Source: Aradus depressus (lineage: Eukaryota > Arthropoda > Insecta > Hemiptera > Aradidae). Taken from it: DNA of 64,000 nt. The notes beneath the pieces were generated by a model. It worked only from the letters and a program-made list of their open reading frames with translations. It was not told the origin of the DNA and made no database searches. Of the stretch, positions 22,801-29,180 are shown piece after piece. The stretch is from assembly GCA_963662175.1 (NCBI GenBank), contig OY759219.1, forward strand, positions 48,290,675-48,354,674, written 5' to 3'. Both the position numbers and the translations under genes were made by a program. Position 1 is the first letter of the stretch, and the number at the start of each line of letters is the position of its first letter.

Positions 22801-25800
22801 TCTGTATTAGAAAATGCTATCATCATTAGAACAATATGCGGGGAAATTGTAAAACACAAATGGATTGTGAACAATGATCTAATAAATTGCAGCAAAGTTT
22901 ATTACGCTGAGGGCATGGCCTCTGTTCGCTGCGCTGGACCACCCAGCCTAACACCTCCGCAGTTGGTCATTTCATTTCAGCCTCACTTCTGTAATACTCC
23001 ACTTTATCCTTTTTAACACATTCCACATATTTTAGGACACTCTACATTTATATAGGATGTTGAAAGGCTTCAATGTAGCGTCTCTCTCCTTCTAACTTTA
23101 AAACATATCTTACTTTCTCTTTCCAAAAACGAACTATAAAAAAATTGAAGGAATTTCTGGCCATAAATTACAAGTAACAATTTTATACGTCTCTACTTTG
23201 TTATGAATAAATAAATAAATATTCTATAAATACTAGAAGAGGCGAAGAGTAAGTTTCAAGAGCATAAATAAGTTGGCAATAAAAAATATTGGGATGGATC
23301 CAAAAGACATACCGTTGGGTAAAGATGAATTGAGAACAGAACTGCTCCCTCCGCTACCGAATCCTGCAAAACATTCAACTTGAGAAAACAATAAAAACCC
23401 TCTCTGAATGACAACTCTTCTACTTTCCCGCCAAACTCTCCCCTGAACCTAACTTCTCCCAGACTTCGTTAGCTGGCGAAGTGAAAATCTTCTAAATAGG
23501 TCATTCTATAAGAACTCACACTCATTCCAGGGACACAATCATCCGGGAACGGAACGAATCTAAGAATATGGAAAAAATCCTATACATGTCTTTTGGCGTT
23601 TAGGAAAAAAAAAATATATACTCGTATATATTACTTTTAAATAAGGTTTAGTGATCAATTTGAAGCCTTAAAAACGGCAATATCTAGTTTTTATCATCAT
23701 TTGTCGAACTTAATTTATCGAAAGATGAAAATCAATAAAAAGAAGTTCTACAGGATGGATCGTGTTAAACTAAATCCGCCATTTTACTGGCGTTCATTGT
23801 GTATATATCTATATATAAAGAGGGGCCGCGGGTTGGGTTTGTCGCACCGCCCCATGCCAGTCAGTGTTGACCATCAAGATTTATATTATAATAATTAATT
23901 TGTTTGCCCCCCCCGATTTTACATTAATTGTGAGGAGTCGAAAAGAAGTAACCCTGGTGTTGAGTCCCCAAATAAATATATTTAGGTAAAGGAAAAAGAA
24001 AGAAAAGCAATTTATTAGGATTTAGAACTAATGCTGTTGTTGGGGTGATTCGTTGGACATGTGGCTGGTTACCTGGTTTGGTGAGATCCTGGAGTCTGCA
24101 CTGAGAGGGGACCTGGTTGGACGTCATGGCGGAGACCGAGGCTACTCGAATTGCACCAGCTCCTACCCACAAACATACCACTCTAACCGTTATAATTACA
24201 TATGTTATGGCTAAACTGTAAACTTGGCTAATTAATAAACTTTGGATAGTTCATAAACAACTGAACTTACATGCACCCATCAACATATAATATGTTGTAC
24301 ACATATCAATATATAATACTAACATATAACGCTAGCTGAAGTAGTGTCCGAAGTTGCCCGAGAGAGTCAGTAACCTACAGGACGTTATGTTCTTATACGT
24401 AACAGCGTAGTTACGTCTCTACACACCATGCTATTACAATGTAGCCAGACACTGCAACCCGTCTTAGTCCAATGTCACCTCAAACAGGAACATGCAGGAT
24501 AAGCCCAGAAAAGAAATATCTTCAAACATTTTCCTTTACTTCTCATTTCTAACGGGAAATATTGACAAAAGGGCAACATTACGACCTTCCCTTATTAAGA
24601 AAAAAAATAATAATAAATATATATATATATATGGTTGACCGCCGTCGCTGGAAAAATCGAGAGATAACATATTCAAAAAAGCCAAGAAAGCCGGGTTTCC
24701 CCAAATTATTCCTTACATTTGCGGAAAATCTGAACTGGAGAGGGAAGAGGGGACTTTTTGTGTCAAATCAAATGATATCAATGATCATATTGGTGGGGTG
24801 AGATCGATGAACATTGGGATGGTAGCAGTGGATGACGTGATGAAGGTCGGAACAGAGGAACAAGCAAGTCGCAATTGGCAGACAAAGTGAAGGAGACTCG
24901 AAGAATATTTAAATCTCCCTATATCTATAATTGCTGAAACAAAAAAAATTGGGATACCTACCTGTGAGTGGAGGTGAGGTGTGGTTCCTGCGAGCGAACA
25001 GACTCCCGGGCGGGATCGGCGGAGAGGCAGCCCTCGGTTTGAGTTGGAACCTGCCGAGGATTGCAGACGGGGCCTGGTTCGCAGACGATGGTTCCGGAGA
25101 ACGGAACACCAGGAAGGAGAGTCCATACTGCAGACTCGTGTTGTATGGCTGGGTACAGACCACCTTGACACGATCCCACCGTTCTCCGGCCATCCCCACC
25201 TCATCCAACATGTCCTCCTTCTTCAAGAACTTCACTCCTGTCAGATTGGTTCCAAGCTTAGCATCCTGCAGGCTCATCAACGTCGAAGCAGCTACTAGAA
25301 CCTACATCAACACATAAGTATAGTATACTATCCATTCATATCTTAAGTCTCTCAACAGTATAGAAGTTGTAATTGCATATTATTGATTGCTTCGATAGTT
25401 AGTAATCAATATTAAAAGTATCAAGAAGGAGGAGAGATCAGGCTTGTGTTCGAAGAAAACAAACTTGTGGAATTTCTGCCAAGCTTTTGGCACTGAGTGT
25501 ACCTTCTTCATGGCCTGCATTGACACATACATTATTAATGAGCTGATGTATGCTAGATTTGTGTAAAAGATACAACATTAGAACTAATTGTGACTGAACC
25601 AATAACTGACATTTAATTATTTACACCAAAACAAAAGGGAAATATTATATCTAAACGGAAACAATTATAAACCAAATATATCTAAATATAATATAATAAA
25701 AGTATCATAATATTTATTGATATCATAGGTTGTAGACAATTGTTTATATTAGGGAGCGCTCATAAACTACGTCATATTAAGAGGGGATAGCGGATAAGAT

Positions 25801-26613
25801 TTTGTGACGATGTGACATACCTGAATAGTGGTAAAAAGGACATTTTAACGGCAACCCGAAAATTGGGAAAATGTTTTACATGTTTATATCGTCAAAATAA
25901 AGCACAGTAAAGCTTATAAATAATAAATTATAATAAACTATCACAATCAATAACCTTATAGTTTTATTTTAACACCCTTAAAAAAAGTGTTCTTTCATAT
26001 ATAGTTTCGCATACGAAATAGAAAAAAAGTGTTCTTTCATATATAGTTTCGCATACGAAATAGAAAAAAATTAAATGAATAAGTATTTAAAAACATAACT
26101 TAATTGATAAGACTAAGGAGTCTGCTAAAATTGAAGAAACGTCCTTTACCTAAAGGTTAAAGAATATTGTTTTATCAGGACGGTAAAAAGTGCCCAGTAT
26201 TAGGAGGGGTTGAATGACGAAGTTTAAAGAGTATTGCCAAGATTAGTTTGACAGTTATCAAATGTGCAGGTTACTCACTTTAAATTCATCCGGTTGGCCT
26301 GACTTGGCAACGAAGATCTCGATAAATGCGGATCCCAAGTTGCCAACATCCACTGAACTTATTACTGCTGGCTTCTCGAACTGAATTACAAGGCTTATTT
26401 GTTTCTCGCCAGCACTTTTACATTTCCACTTTTTTCCACTGTAATCTTGTTTTAAAAGGTTTTCAGCCCGGTGAGCCTAGAAACGAATGTAAAACAATTA
26501 TATAACTACAAGCAAATTATAAAACGTAGGTATTTTATGACATTCAATATAGAAATACCAACAGGGTCCTCACTGCTCACACTGATGATTCTCTCAAGTT
26601 TTATAGGAGCCAT
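4714..26613 (-). CDS. XRCC1: XRCC1 homologue, complete (ten exons, 582 aa)
   Basis: Exons on - in order: 26613-26563, 26476-26279, 25301-24962, 23363-23313, 21413-21110, 20107-19994, 19514-19365, 18855-18493, 16773-16698, 4815-4714. All introns are GT-AG, phases agree at every junction, and the total is 1,749 nt (582 codons plus stop; human XRCC1 is 633 aa). XRCC1 is the nuclear scaffold of base-excision and single-strand-break repair. Its N-terminal domain contacts DNA polymerase beta, BRCT1 contacts PARP1 and BRCT2 contacts DNA ligase III. Visible parts: N-terminal domain about 1-150, basic linker with NLS-like KTPKRK and RPKKKR about 219-260, BRCT1 about 268-355, acidic Ser/Glu linker with possible CK2 sites about 365-480, BRCT2 about 488-577. 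The start is the ATG giving MAPIKLERIISVSSEDP, which matches the family's N-terminus. An optional exon at 22285-22415 is unresolved. Confidence 0.95.
4847..4869. repeat. G23 homopolymer
   Basis: Uninterrupted run of 23 G in the XRCC1 last intron, about 30 bp from the exon 10 acceptor. On the - strand (transcript) it is a C tract. Confidence 0.95.
4921..5245 (+). mobile_element. tRNA-derived SINE, family 1, copy a
   Basis: The head GCCGGTAGCTCAGTGGTATG is a tRNA-like A box, and GGGTCGAAACCC about 45 bp on is a B box. The body contains a hairpin (AGGTTTTCATCT...GGTGAAAAAACCT), then GAGCACGCCGTCCTTCGGAT, then a block shared with two other copies down to AAAGCCCGGGCATG. It lies in the XRCC1 last intron. 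SINEs of this kind have no coding capacity and depend on a partner LINE. Confidence 0.88.
5246..6503. other. Intronic sequence, no gene
   Basis: AT-rich XRCC1 intron. Near 6021 is GAGGCGCAAAGCGGAGCG, found in reverse orientation near 16506, so it is a dispersed motif. Nothing else is supported. Confidence 0.5.
6504..6963. repeat. Minisatellite, 46 bp x 10
   Basis: Ten consecutive 46-bp units (AACTACTCCCCTTTGTTAAC...CACAT). They are nearly identical; the commonest variation is TTTGTTAAC versus TTCGTTAAC. Located in the XRCC1 last intron. Confidence 0.97.
6964..7642. other. Intronic sequence, no gene
   Basis: No coding content. Contains phrases typical of degenerate dispersed repeats (CCGATAGAATGAATCTATCGGC is a short palindrome near 7118; TTTCCGCTCTTCC near 7468 is shared with the 3.1-3.3 kb region). 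Confidence 0.45.
7643..8142 (+). repeat. 50 bp x 10 tandem repeat of a SINE A-box half
   Basis: Units start at 7643, 7693, 7743 and so on at exact 50-bp spacing. They differ at a few positions (GTACGGGC / GTGCGGGC / GTACGGAC; CGCATGG / CGCACGG). Each contains the D-arm/A-box (GGCCGTGCGGGCTAGAG) and anticodon-arm part but not the B box. Confidence 0.95.
7643..8290 (+). mobile_element. tRNA(Leu/Ser)-like SINE, family 2, with tenfold tandem head
   Basis: The element begins with ten 50-bp tandem copies (7643-8142) of the 5' half of a long-variable-arm tRNA-like head: CATGGTGGCCGTACGGGCTA then GAGCGTAGGGCTTTGGTCGC. A single T-arm/B box follows (GGATTCGAATC, about 8154-8165), then a body ending in an A-rich tail near 8290. 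A second copy at 17921-18131 (reverse) has only one head unit, so the amplification is specific to this copy. Confidence 0.85.
8741..8990 (-). mobile_element. SINE family 1, copy b, lacking the tRNA head
   Basis: Reverse-oriented body homologous to 4990-5245, from CATGCCCGGGCTTTAACTAC at 8750 to the conserved GAAGGACGGCGTGCTTAA and a near-perfect hairpin (AGTTTATTTTATCT CCC AGATAAAATAAACT) at about 8965-8993. The tRNA-like segment is missing, so the copy is 5'-truncated. Confidence 0.85.
9027..9255 (+). repeat. Left arm of a palindromic element
   Basis: This 229-bp segment is the inverted counterpart of 15737-15945. Shared phrases include TCCATTTCCCATT, GATTGTAAATTGTGTAATAA and GACAAATCTTGGTAGTGTAA. 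The Helitron-like element 9256-15736 separates the arms; without it the arms would meet at ATCAAT-AATTGAT. A third, diverged copy of part of the arm occurs in direct orientation at about 15985-16040. Confidence 0.85.
9585..10520 (+). CDS. LINE ORF1: PHD-finger and coiled-coil protein (311 aa)
   Basis: The N-terminus has a PHD-type zinc finger: CAKC (residues 4-7), CHVC and FHGSC (24-33), then CPQC (about 54-57). A coiled-coil stretch follows at about 85-150 (LLVRVTQIQDEQRDLIR..., VERRLGSIEGQFAALDEKYE), then a C-terminal basic domain (IRGIPVKPGESP, LKKIKRDFGTRHLGW, YAEARKLKRECRVKFVWVNG) like the L1-type nucleic-acid-binding region. Family knowledge: ORF1 proteins of CR1-like insect LINEs coat the RNA and act as nucleic-acid chaperones. 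Intact, with its ATG directly after the T-rich 5' UTR. Confidence 0.9.
   Translation: MGKCAKCSLTVPRDASGIECHVCSRIFHGSCAGLKESDLQYLKSQKKSWSCPQCLASKRAVPTDERPATPQNARSEDSLLKELLVRVTQIQDEQRDLIRTVTANGEAIAEVERRLGSIEGQFAALDEKYEALERTNLALGSKVTDLETRLNKVDQDSRRNILEIRGIPVKPGESPVSLVVSVGHGLGLKLAPEDYSFRQRVRPTTEDPPQPPAVIVRFVRHSVRDEMLRLKKIKRDFGTRHLGWTDNTNHTIYINESLTLYNKKLYAEARKLKRECRVKFVWVNGGKVLVRKDVGLPVVLISKPPDLHQFI
10990..13813 (+). pseudogene. LINE ORF2: APE endonuclease and reverse transcriptase, two frameshifts
   Basis: Endonuclease motifs: CHVNAQSL, SESWL, RPGGGVAVFV, YRPP, SGDFNSDL and SAHD (residues 9 to about 220). RT motifs: KDFRPISLL, SGFRPGYGTQTALL, FDFSKAFDSVDHSIL (first catalytic Asp), GVPQGSSLSPLLFSLFL and YADDLQIY (catalytic DD). 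The frame runs from 10990 into a first break before 13035, where SDDINSMSSWAKQNKLLLNPDKT (written here in two parts: SDDINSM, then SSWAKQ...LNPDKT) continues in another frame. A second break at about 13740 leads to MASFKSSLFQFLL and a TAG at 13811-13813. A C25 tract at 11865-11889 encodes a proline run. Not translatable as one protein, but all domains remain. Confidence 0.93.
11865..11889 (+). repeat. C25 homopolymer inside LINE ORF2
   Basis: 25 consecutive C bases encode a run of prolines between the endonuclease and RT regions (LLKR-P-run-APWITPEIR). The frame is the same before and after. Confidence 0.95.
14460..15160 (-). repeat. CTAGTA-unit satellite inside H1
   Basis: Imperfect repeats of about 33-bp half-units (66-bp full units), each with CACAGCTAGTA followed by CGTAGTTAGGAACGCTGGGC or TGTGCCTTGCAACAGCGGAC. 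Open frames on - (VLAVGSAVARHIL type) are a by-product of the 66-bp period. The same satellite occurs at 40205-40620, 45955-46670, 48610-48910, 50713-51850 and 55000-55335. Confidence 0.9.
15737..15945 (-). repeat. Right arm of the palindromic element
   Basis: Inverted counterpart of 9027-9255. The arm begins directly at the TC end of H1. Similarity fades beyond GAATGGGAAATGGAGG at about 15945. Confidence 0.85.
15946..16697. other. Intronic sequence, no gene
   Basis: Contains a degenerate direct copy of the palindrome arm (about 15985-16040) and, at 16456-16470, a B-box-like GGTTCGACCCCGG followed by GCGCTCCGCTTTGCGCCTC at about 16506, possibly a decayed SINE. Nothing else is recognised. Confidence 0.45.
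16698..16773 (-). CDS. XRCC1: XRCC1 exon 9 (BRCT2 middle)
   Basis: 76 nt between TTCTGTTTCAG and GTAAGA. Joined in phase to exon 8 it reads GTLVEDISEDTDVEYFLSES then SLNVQR, which aligns with the human BRCT2 segment NGELEDYMSDRVQFVITAQE. The longer open frame across it is a different, spurious frame. Confidence 0.88.
16930..16962. repeat. G-run pair (19 G, A, 13 G)
   Basis: Two G homopolymers separated by one A at 16949, in the XRCC1 intron between exons 8 and 9. Confidence 0.95.
17471..17870. mobile_element. Foldback (MITE-like) element with about 80-bp inverted repeats
   Basis: Left arm about 17474-17553 (CCCCAAAATGAATTCTTTCG ... CAGGTAGTTTTAAGTTT) is nearly the exact reverse complement of about 17788-17868. 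The loop is about 235 bp with no coding potential. The arms share TTCGTATTCCAGAACAACAA and CAGCTGATTATTGTTGACAG. No clear target duplication was found. Confidence 0.8.
17921..18131 (-). mobile_element. tRNA(Leu/Ser)-like SINE, family 2, single-head copy
   Basis: The reverse complement begins GGGGGCCATGGTGGCCGTGC, has one A-box half, then GGTCTCACCATGGTTTGCGG and a B-box-like GGTTAGAATCC, then a body sharing CTCCCTCCCGGGGCCAT and GCTAATATGCA with the element at 8143-8290, and an A-rich tail. Short TTCTTTA repeats at about 17922 and 18138 may be a target duplication. Confidence 0.85.
18493..18855 (-). CDS. XRCC1: XRCC1 exon 8 (linker and start of BRCT2)
   Basis: 121 codons, phase 2 to 2. Contains two copies of an internal repeat (SSSGNVYEMDTETEDDG and PSGGDVYEMETETEEE), then LPALPSLLEGVCFCIDAEL and PEDERRTLRRYIVANKG, matching human LPDFFQGKHFFLYGEFPGDERRKLIRYVTAFNG. 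The duplicated VYEM(D/E)TETE motif looks like a small coding duplication. A + strand open frame of 143 codons here is its antisense shadow. Confidence 0.95.
19365..19514 (-). CDS. XRCC1: XRCC1 exon 7 (inter-BRCT linker)
   Basis: Phase 2 to 2. Starts RYALHPPDKRSPESDEEVWE and ends with FTSGEDTEEEIE. The RRY closing BRCT1 is split over the exon 6/7 junction. The rest is acidic, serine-containing linker like the CK2-phosphorylated linker of other XRCC1 proteins. Confidence 0.9.
19994..20107 (-). CDS. XRCC1: XRCC1 exon 6 (end of BRCT1)
   Basis: Phase 2 to 2. Reads CAFPNTPKFNQVLGRGKIVT then KEWVETCHTRRMRLPWR. The Trp in KEWV and the Cys are the conserved third-helix residues of BRCT domains, matching human RKEWVLDCHRMRRRLPSRRY. 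Confidence 0.95.
21110..21413 (-). CDS. XRCC1: XRCC1 exon 5 (NLS and start of BRCT1)
   Basis: Phase 1 to 2. Encodes basic clusters (KTPKRKANPPRR, RPKKKREENGSKKR), then ERPFRQLLQGVVMSISGVQN, then LRSKAMSMGAKYRPDW and THL. This is the first half of BRCT1 (human ILQGVVVVLSGFQNP...ELGAKYRPDW). The donor is GTAGGT after CTC AT, restoring HLI with the next exon. Confidence 0.95.
22285..22415 (-). other. Acidic open segment: optional XRCC1 linker exon or transposase N-terminus fragment
   Basis: On - a strongly acidic frame (YDMEFGSSEDIDELLADSGS, continuing to SLYDNSG) ends at a consensus GTGAGT donor. Spliced from a TTTCAAG acceptor at 22415 it would be out of phase with exon 4. From an internal AG at 22386 it would form a 102-nt in-frame cassette between exons 4 and 5. 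Ser/Asp/Glu-rich N-termini of this style also occur in piggyBac-like transposases. Undecided. Confidence 0.35.
22531..22767. repeat. Minisatellite, 47 bp x 5
   Basis: Units start at 22531, 22578, 22625, 22672 and 22719 (TTCTTGTTCAACATGGTGAT...ACTGT), nearly identical. Located in the XRCC1 intron between exons 4 and 5. Confidence 0.95.
22768..24961. other. XRCC1 introns around exon 4
   Basis: Apart from exon 4 (23313-23363) no gene is supported. A - strand open frame at 23924-24181 has no recognisable domain. TATATA microsatellite at about 24616-24632. Confidence 0.5.
23313..23363 (-). CDS. XRCC1: XRCC1 exon 4 (linker)
   Basis: 51-nt Ser/Gly-rich exon (GFGSGGSSSVLNSSLPN) with acceptor TTTTGCAG and donor GTATGT, phase 1 to 1. 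It carries no domain signature. It is accepted because both splice sites are good and the phase fits its neighbours. Confidence 0.72.
24962..25301 (-). CDS. XRCC1: XRCC1 exon 3
   Basis: 340 nt encoding VLVAASTLMSLQD..., with GERWDRVKVVCTQPYN followed by LQYGLSFLVFRSPE and later PPGSLFARRNHTSPP. These match the end of the XRCC1 N-terminal domain and the conserved PG(A/S)LF segment at the start of the linker. Ends in phase 1 at a GTAGGT donor. Several antisense open frames here are shadows. Confidence 0.93.
25983..26068. repeat. 43-bp tandem duplication
   Basis: Two adjacent copies of AAAAAGTGTTCTTTCATATA...GAAATAG in the intron between XRCC1 exons 2 and 3. Confidence 0.85.
26279..26476 (-). 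CDS. XRCC1: XRCC1 exon 2
   Basis: 66 codons, phase 0 to 0, beginning AHRAENLL and including VISSVDVGNLGSAFIEIFV, the core sheet of the XRCC1 N-terminal domain (compare IHSVDIGNDGSAFVEVLV in human). Acceptor TTTCTAG, donor GTGAGT. Confidence 0.93.
26563..26613 (-). CDS. XRCC1: XRCC1 exon 1 (start codon)
   Basis: ATG at 26613-26611 encodes MAPIKLERIISVSSEDP, the first strand of the XRCC1 N-terminal domain. The donor is GTTGGT. A stronger-looking GTATTT four bases downstream would put a stop at the start of exon 2, so the weaker donor is preferred. An upstream ATG 4 bp away is out of frame. Confidence 0.88.
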
Positions 26614-27865
26614 TCATTATAATCAGGTTTGCTAAATTAAAAAAGAAAACAAACAGTAACATACATTCAACTTAAAACAAGAGCGAATTTTGAGTTTAAA
26701 TGAAATAAGTATTTTTACATTTTATAGTGAATAGCGATATAACCTCACTGTACCAATTCAAGCAACAGGCTTGTTCGAAATCAGTTCCGGATCAACGCCA
26801 AATACCACCCAAATGGAGTACATAACGTTGAGAATGATTAATAAAGTCGACAGTATATTTTCAATGTAGAAAGAAATCGAGGTTCTGTCGTGTAAAAGAA
26901 AATTCATTTGGCCAACGTTTCGAAAACTATTTATTTTCTTCTTCAGGGCCTACAGAATATAAACAAACAAATTAGAAATTATGGACAATGATATATACAG
27001 ATACTTTATAATAATTTGAAAAAGAGATGGAAACATTTTTTTTTTAAACATAAATGAAAGAGAGAAAAAAAAAAATAATAATAAATAATAAACAAATACA
27101 AATTTCGAAAGTAGTAATAAAATAACCTATATAAAAAAATATATATATCTCTAAATAACTAATAAATAAAAAATTACCTTATAATAACTTGAGTGGATGT
27201 GTGTGGTGAAGTTGTTGGTAGTAGGGATGGGTATCGACCAACAAAACATCGATTAATGACGATTATCCCTACCAGTTAATCGATACACGTATTAATCGTT
27301 GGTTAAATAATCGATTAAACGAACTCACAAACAAAAGTTAATACAATCAGTCAATCACAACTCACAAATGATTAGAAATTAGAATTAGAAGTAGAACTAT
27401 TAGGTTACTTTTTACTTATCACCAGTTCACCACAGAGGCACTGTATTGTATCGATAGTCAATACGATAGTCTCCTCCCACTTTTTTAGACGAGTTGCACT
27501 TCGGATGAATAATAATTAATTCATTTTTCTTTTTTTCTCCTGTTTTTCGAATGAGTTGTAATTTTAATTAAAAATGTAATAATCGTTAAATAATCATCGA
27601 TTATCCGATCAATCAAACCTAGATGACATCGATTAGTTTACCAAGACATCGATTATTGGCTGCCGAAAAATATTATGGCTGCCATGTATATTATTATACA
27701 AGTACTATTTGGTAACATGTTTGAGTAAATAAATAAAACAAACTTCTTTTCTAATATTGATTATATTTCATAACATATAAAATACCTATATTATTTTTCT
27801 CAAAAAAAATTTCCATAAGACTCAGAGTTGGGCATTCATTAATTATCCTTTTCGCTGCTCCAAGC
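26614..27865. other. Upstream of XRCC1; degenerate repeats
   Basis: Probable XRCC1 promoter side, with no motif I can name. At about 26905-26950 (- strand) lies GGCCCTGAAGAAG...TTTTCGAAACGTTGGCC, a phrase seen in some retroelement termini (see findings). At 27215-27830 repeated ATCGATTA motifs and GGGATGGGTATCGA / CAGAGTTGGGCATTC look like hAT-type terminal sequences, but no gene is visible. Confidence 0.4.
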
Positions 27866-28897
27866 CAGTATAGTGGCTCAGGGAACACAAGCCCCGTGTG
27901 CTCCACGCCACTTTACTGGCTCAAGGTCGCCGGGCCCTGTGTGCTCCACGCCACTTTACTGGCTCAAGGTCGCCGGGCCCTGTGTGCTCCGAGCCACTTT
28001 ACTGGCTCAAGGTCGCCGGGCCCTGTGTGCTCCAAGCCACTTTACTGGCTCAAGGTCGCCGGGCAGTGTGTGCTCCAAGCCAGTATAGTGGCTCGGGGAA
28101 CACAAGCCCCGTGTGCTCCACGCCACTTTACTGGCTCAAGGTCGCCGGGCCCTGTGTGATCCACGCCACTTTACTGGCTCAAGGTCGCCGGGCCCTGTGT
28201 GCTCCACGCCACTTTACTGGCTCAAGGTCGCCGGGCCCTGTGTGCTCCAAGCCGCTTTACTGGCTCAAGGTCGCCGGGCCCTGTGTGCTCCACGCCACTT
28301 TACTGGCTCAAGGTCGCCGGGCCCTGTGTGCTCCAAGCCAGTATAGTGGCTCAGGGAACACAAGCCCTGTGTGATCCACGCCACTTTACTGGCTCAAGGT
28401 CGCCGGGCCCTGTGTGCTCCACGCCACTTTACTGGCACAAGGTCGCCGGGCCCTGTGTGCTCCAAGCCAGTATAGTGGCTCAGGGAACACAAGCCCCGTG
28501 TGCTCCAAGCCACTTTACTGGCTCAAGGTCGCCGGGCCCTGTGTGCTCCACGCCACTTTACTGGCTCAAGGTCGCCTGGCCCTGTGTGCTCCACGCCACT
28601 TTACTGGCTCAAGGTCGCCGGGCCCTGTGTGCTCCACGCCACTTTACTGGCTCAAGGTCGCCGGGCCCTGTGTGCTCCAAGCCAGTATAGTGGCTCAGGG
28701 AACACAAGCCCCGTGTGCTCCAAGCCACTTTACTGGCTCAAGGTCGCCGGGCCCTGTGTGCTCCACGCCACTTTACTGGCTCAAGGTCGCCTGGCCCTGT
28801 GTGCTCCACGCCACTTTACTGGCTCAAGGTCGCCGGGCCCTGTGTGCTCCACGCCACTTTACTGGCTCAAGGTCGCCGGGCCCTGTGTGCTCCAAGC
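27866..28897. repeat. 43-bp satellite, 24 units of two types
   Basis: Exact 43-bp period from 27866. Type A units (CAGTATAGTGGCTCAGGGAA) sit at unit numbers 1, 6, 12, 15 and 20. The other units are type B (CACTTTACTGGCTCAAGGTC GCCGGG). A 215-bp (five-unit) higher-order repeat is evident between 28468 and 28897. Because 43 is not a multiple of 3, long open frames run through all + frames. They are not genes. Confidence 0.95.
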
Positions 28898-29180
28898 CAC
28901 TTTAGTGACAATGCATTTACTGGCTTCGACTAGTGACCTGTCTTGAGCATTTTCTTAAACTGTGGTTGTCAATTGAGCCCCTAGATAGCATGGGTTGTTT
29001 TATTTCAATATCTGCAGTCTTTTCAAGGGCACCCTTGTAATGAGATTGTTCCCCTACTGTCCCTTTAGATTTATACCTACCTTTGACCCTTTTTCACCCT
29101 CAGCGGTCATTCTCTGTTTGCTACTCAGAACAGAAGTACATATTTGTGTTTCTTTATAGAAGTTTAGCAAGTTTTTCAGT
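28898..29180. other. 5' flank of piggyBac-like element
   Basis: Runs from the end of the 43-bp satellite to the transposase ATG. No inverted repeat partner was identified, so the element ends are not placed. Confidence 0.4.

Noticed and set aside
23924..24181. 85-codon - strand frame upstream of exon 4
   Set aside because: No domain, and neither end fits a phase-compatible XRCC1 exon.
27873..28946. Several overlapping + strand open frames of 70-163 codons
   Set aside because: They are the three-frame reading of the 43-bp satellite and have no start context or domain.
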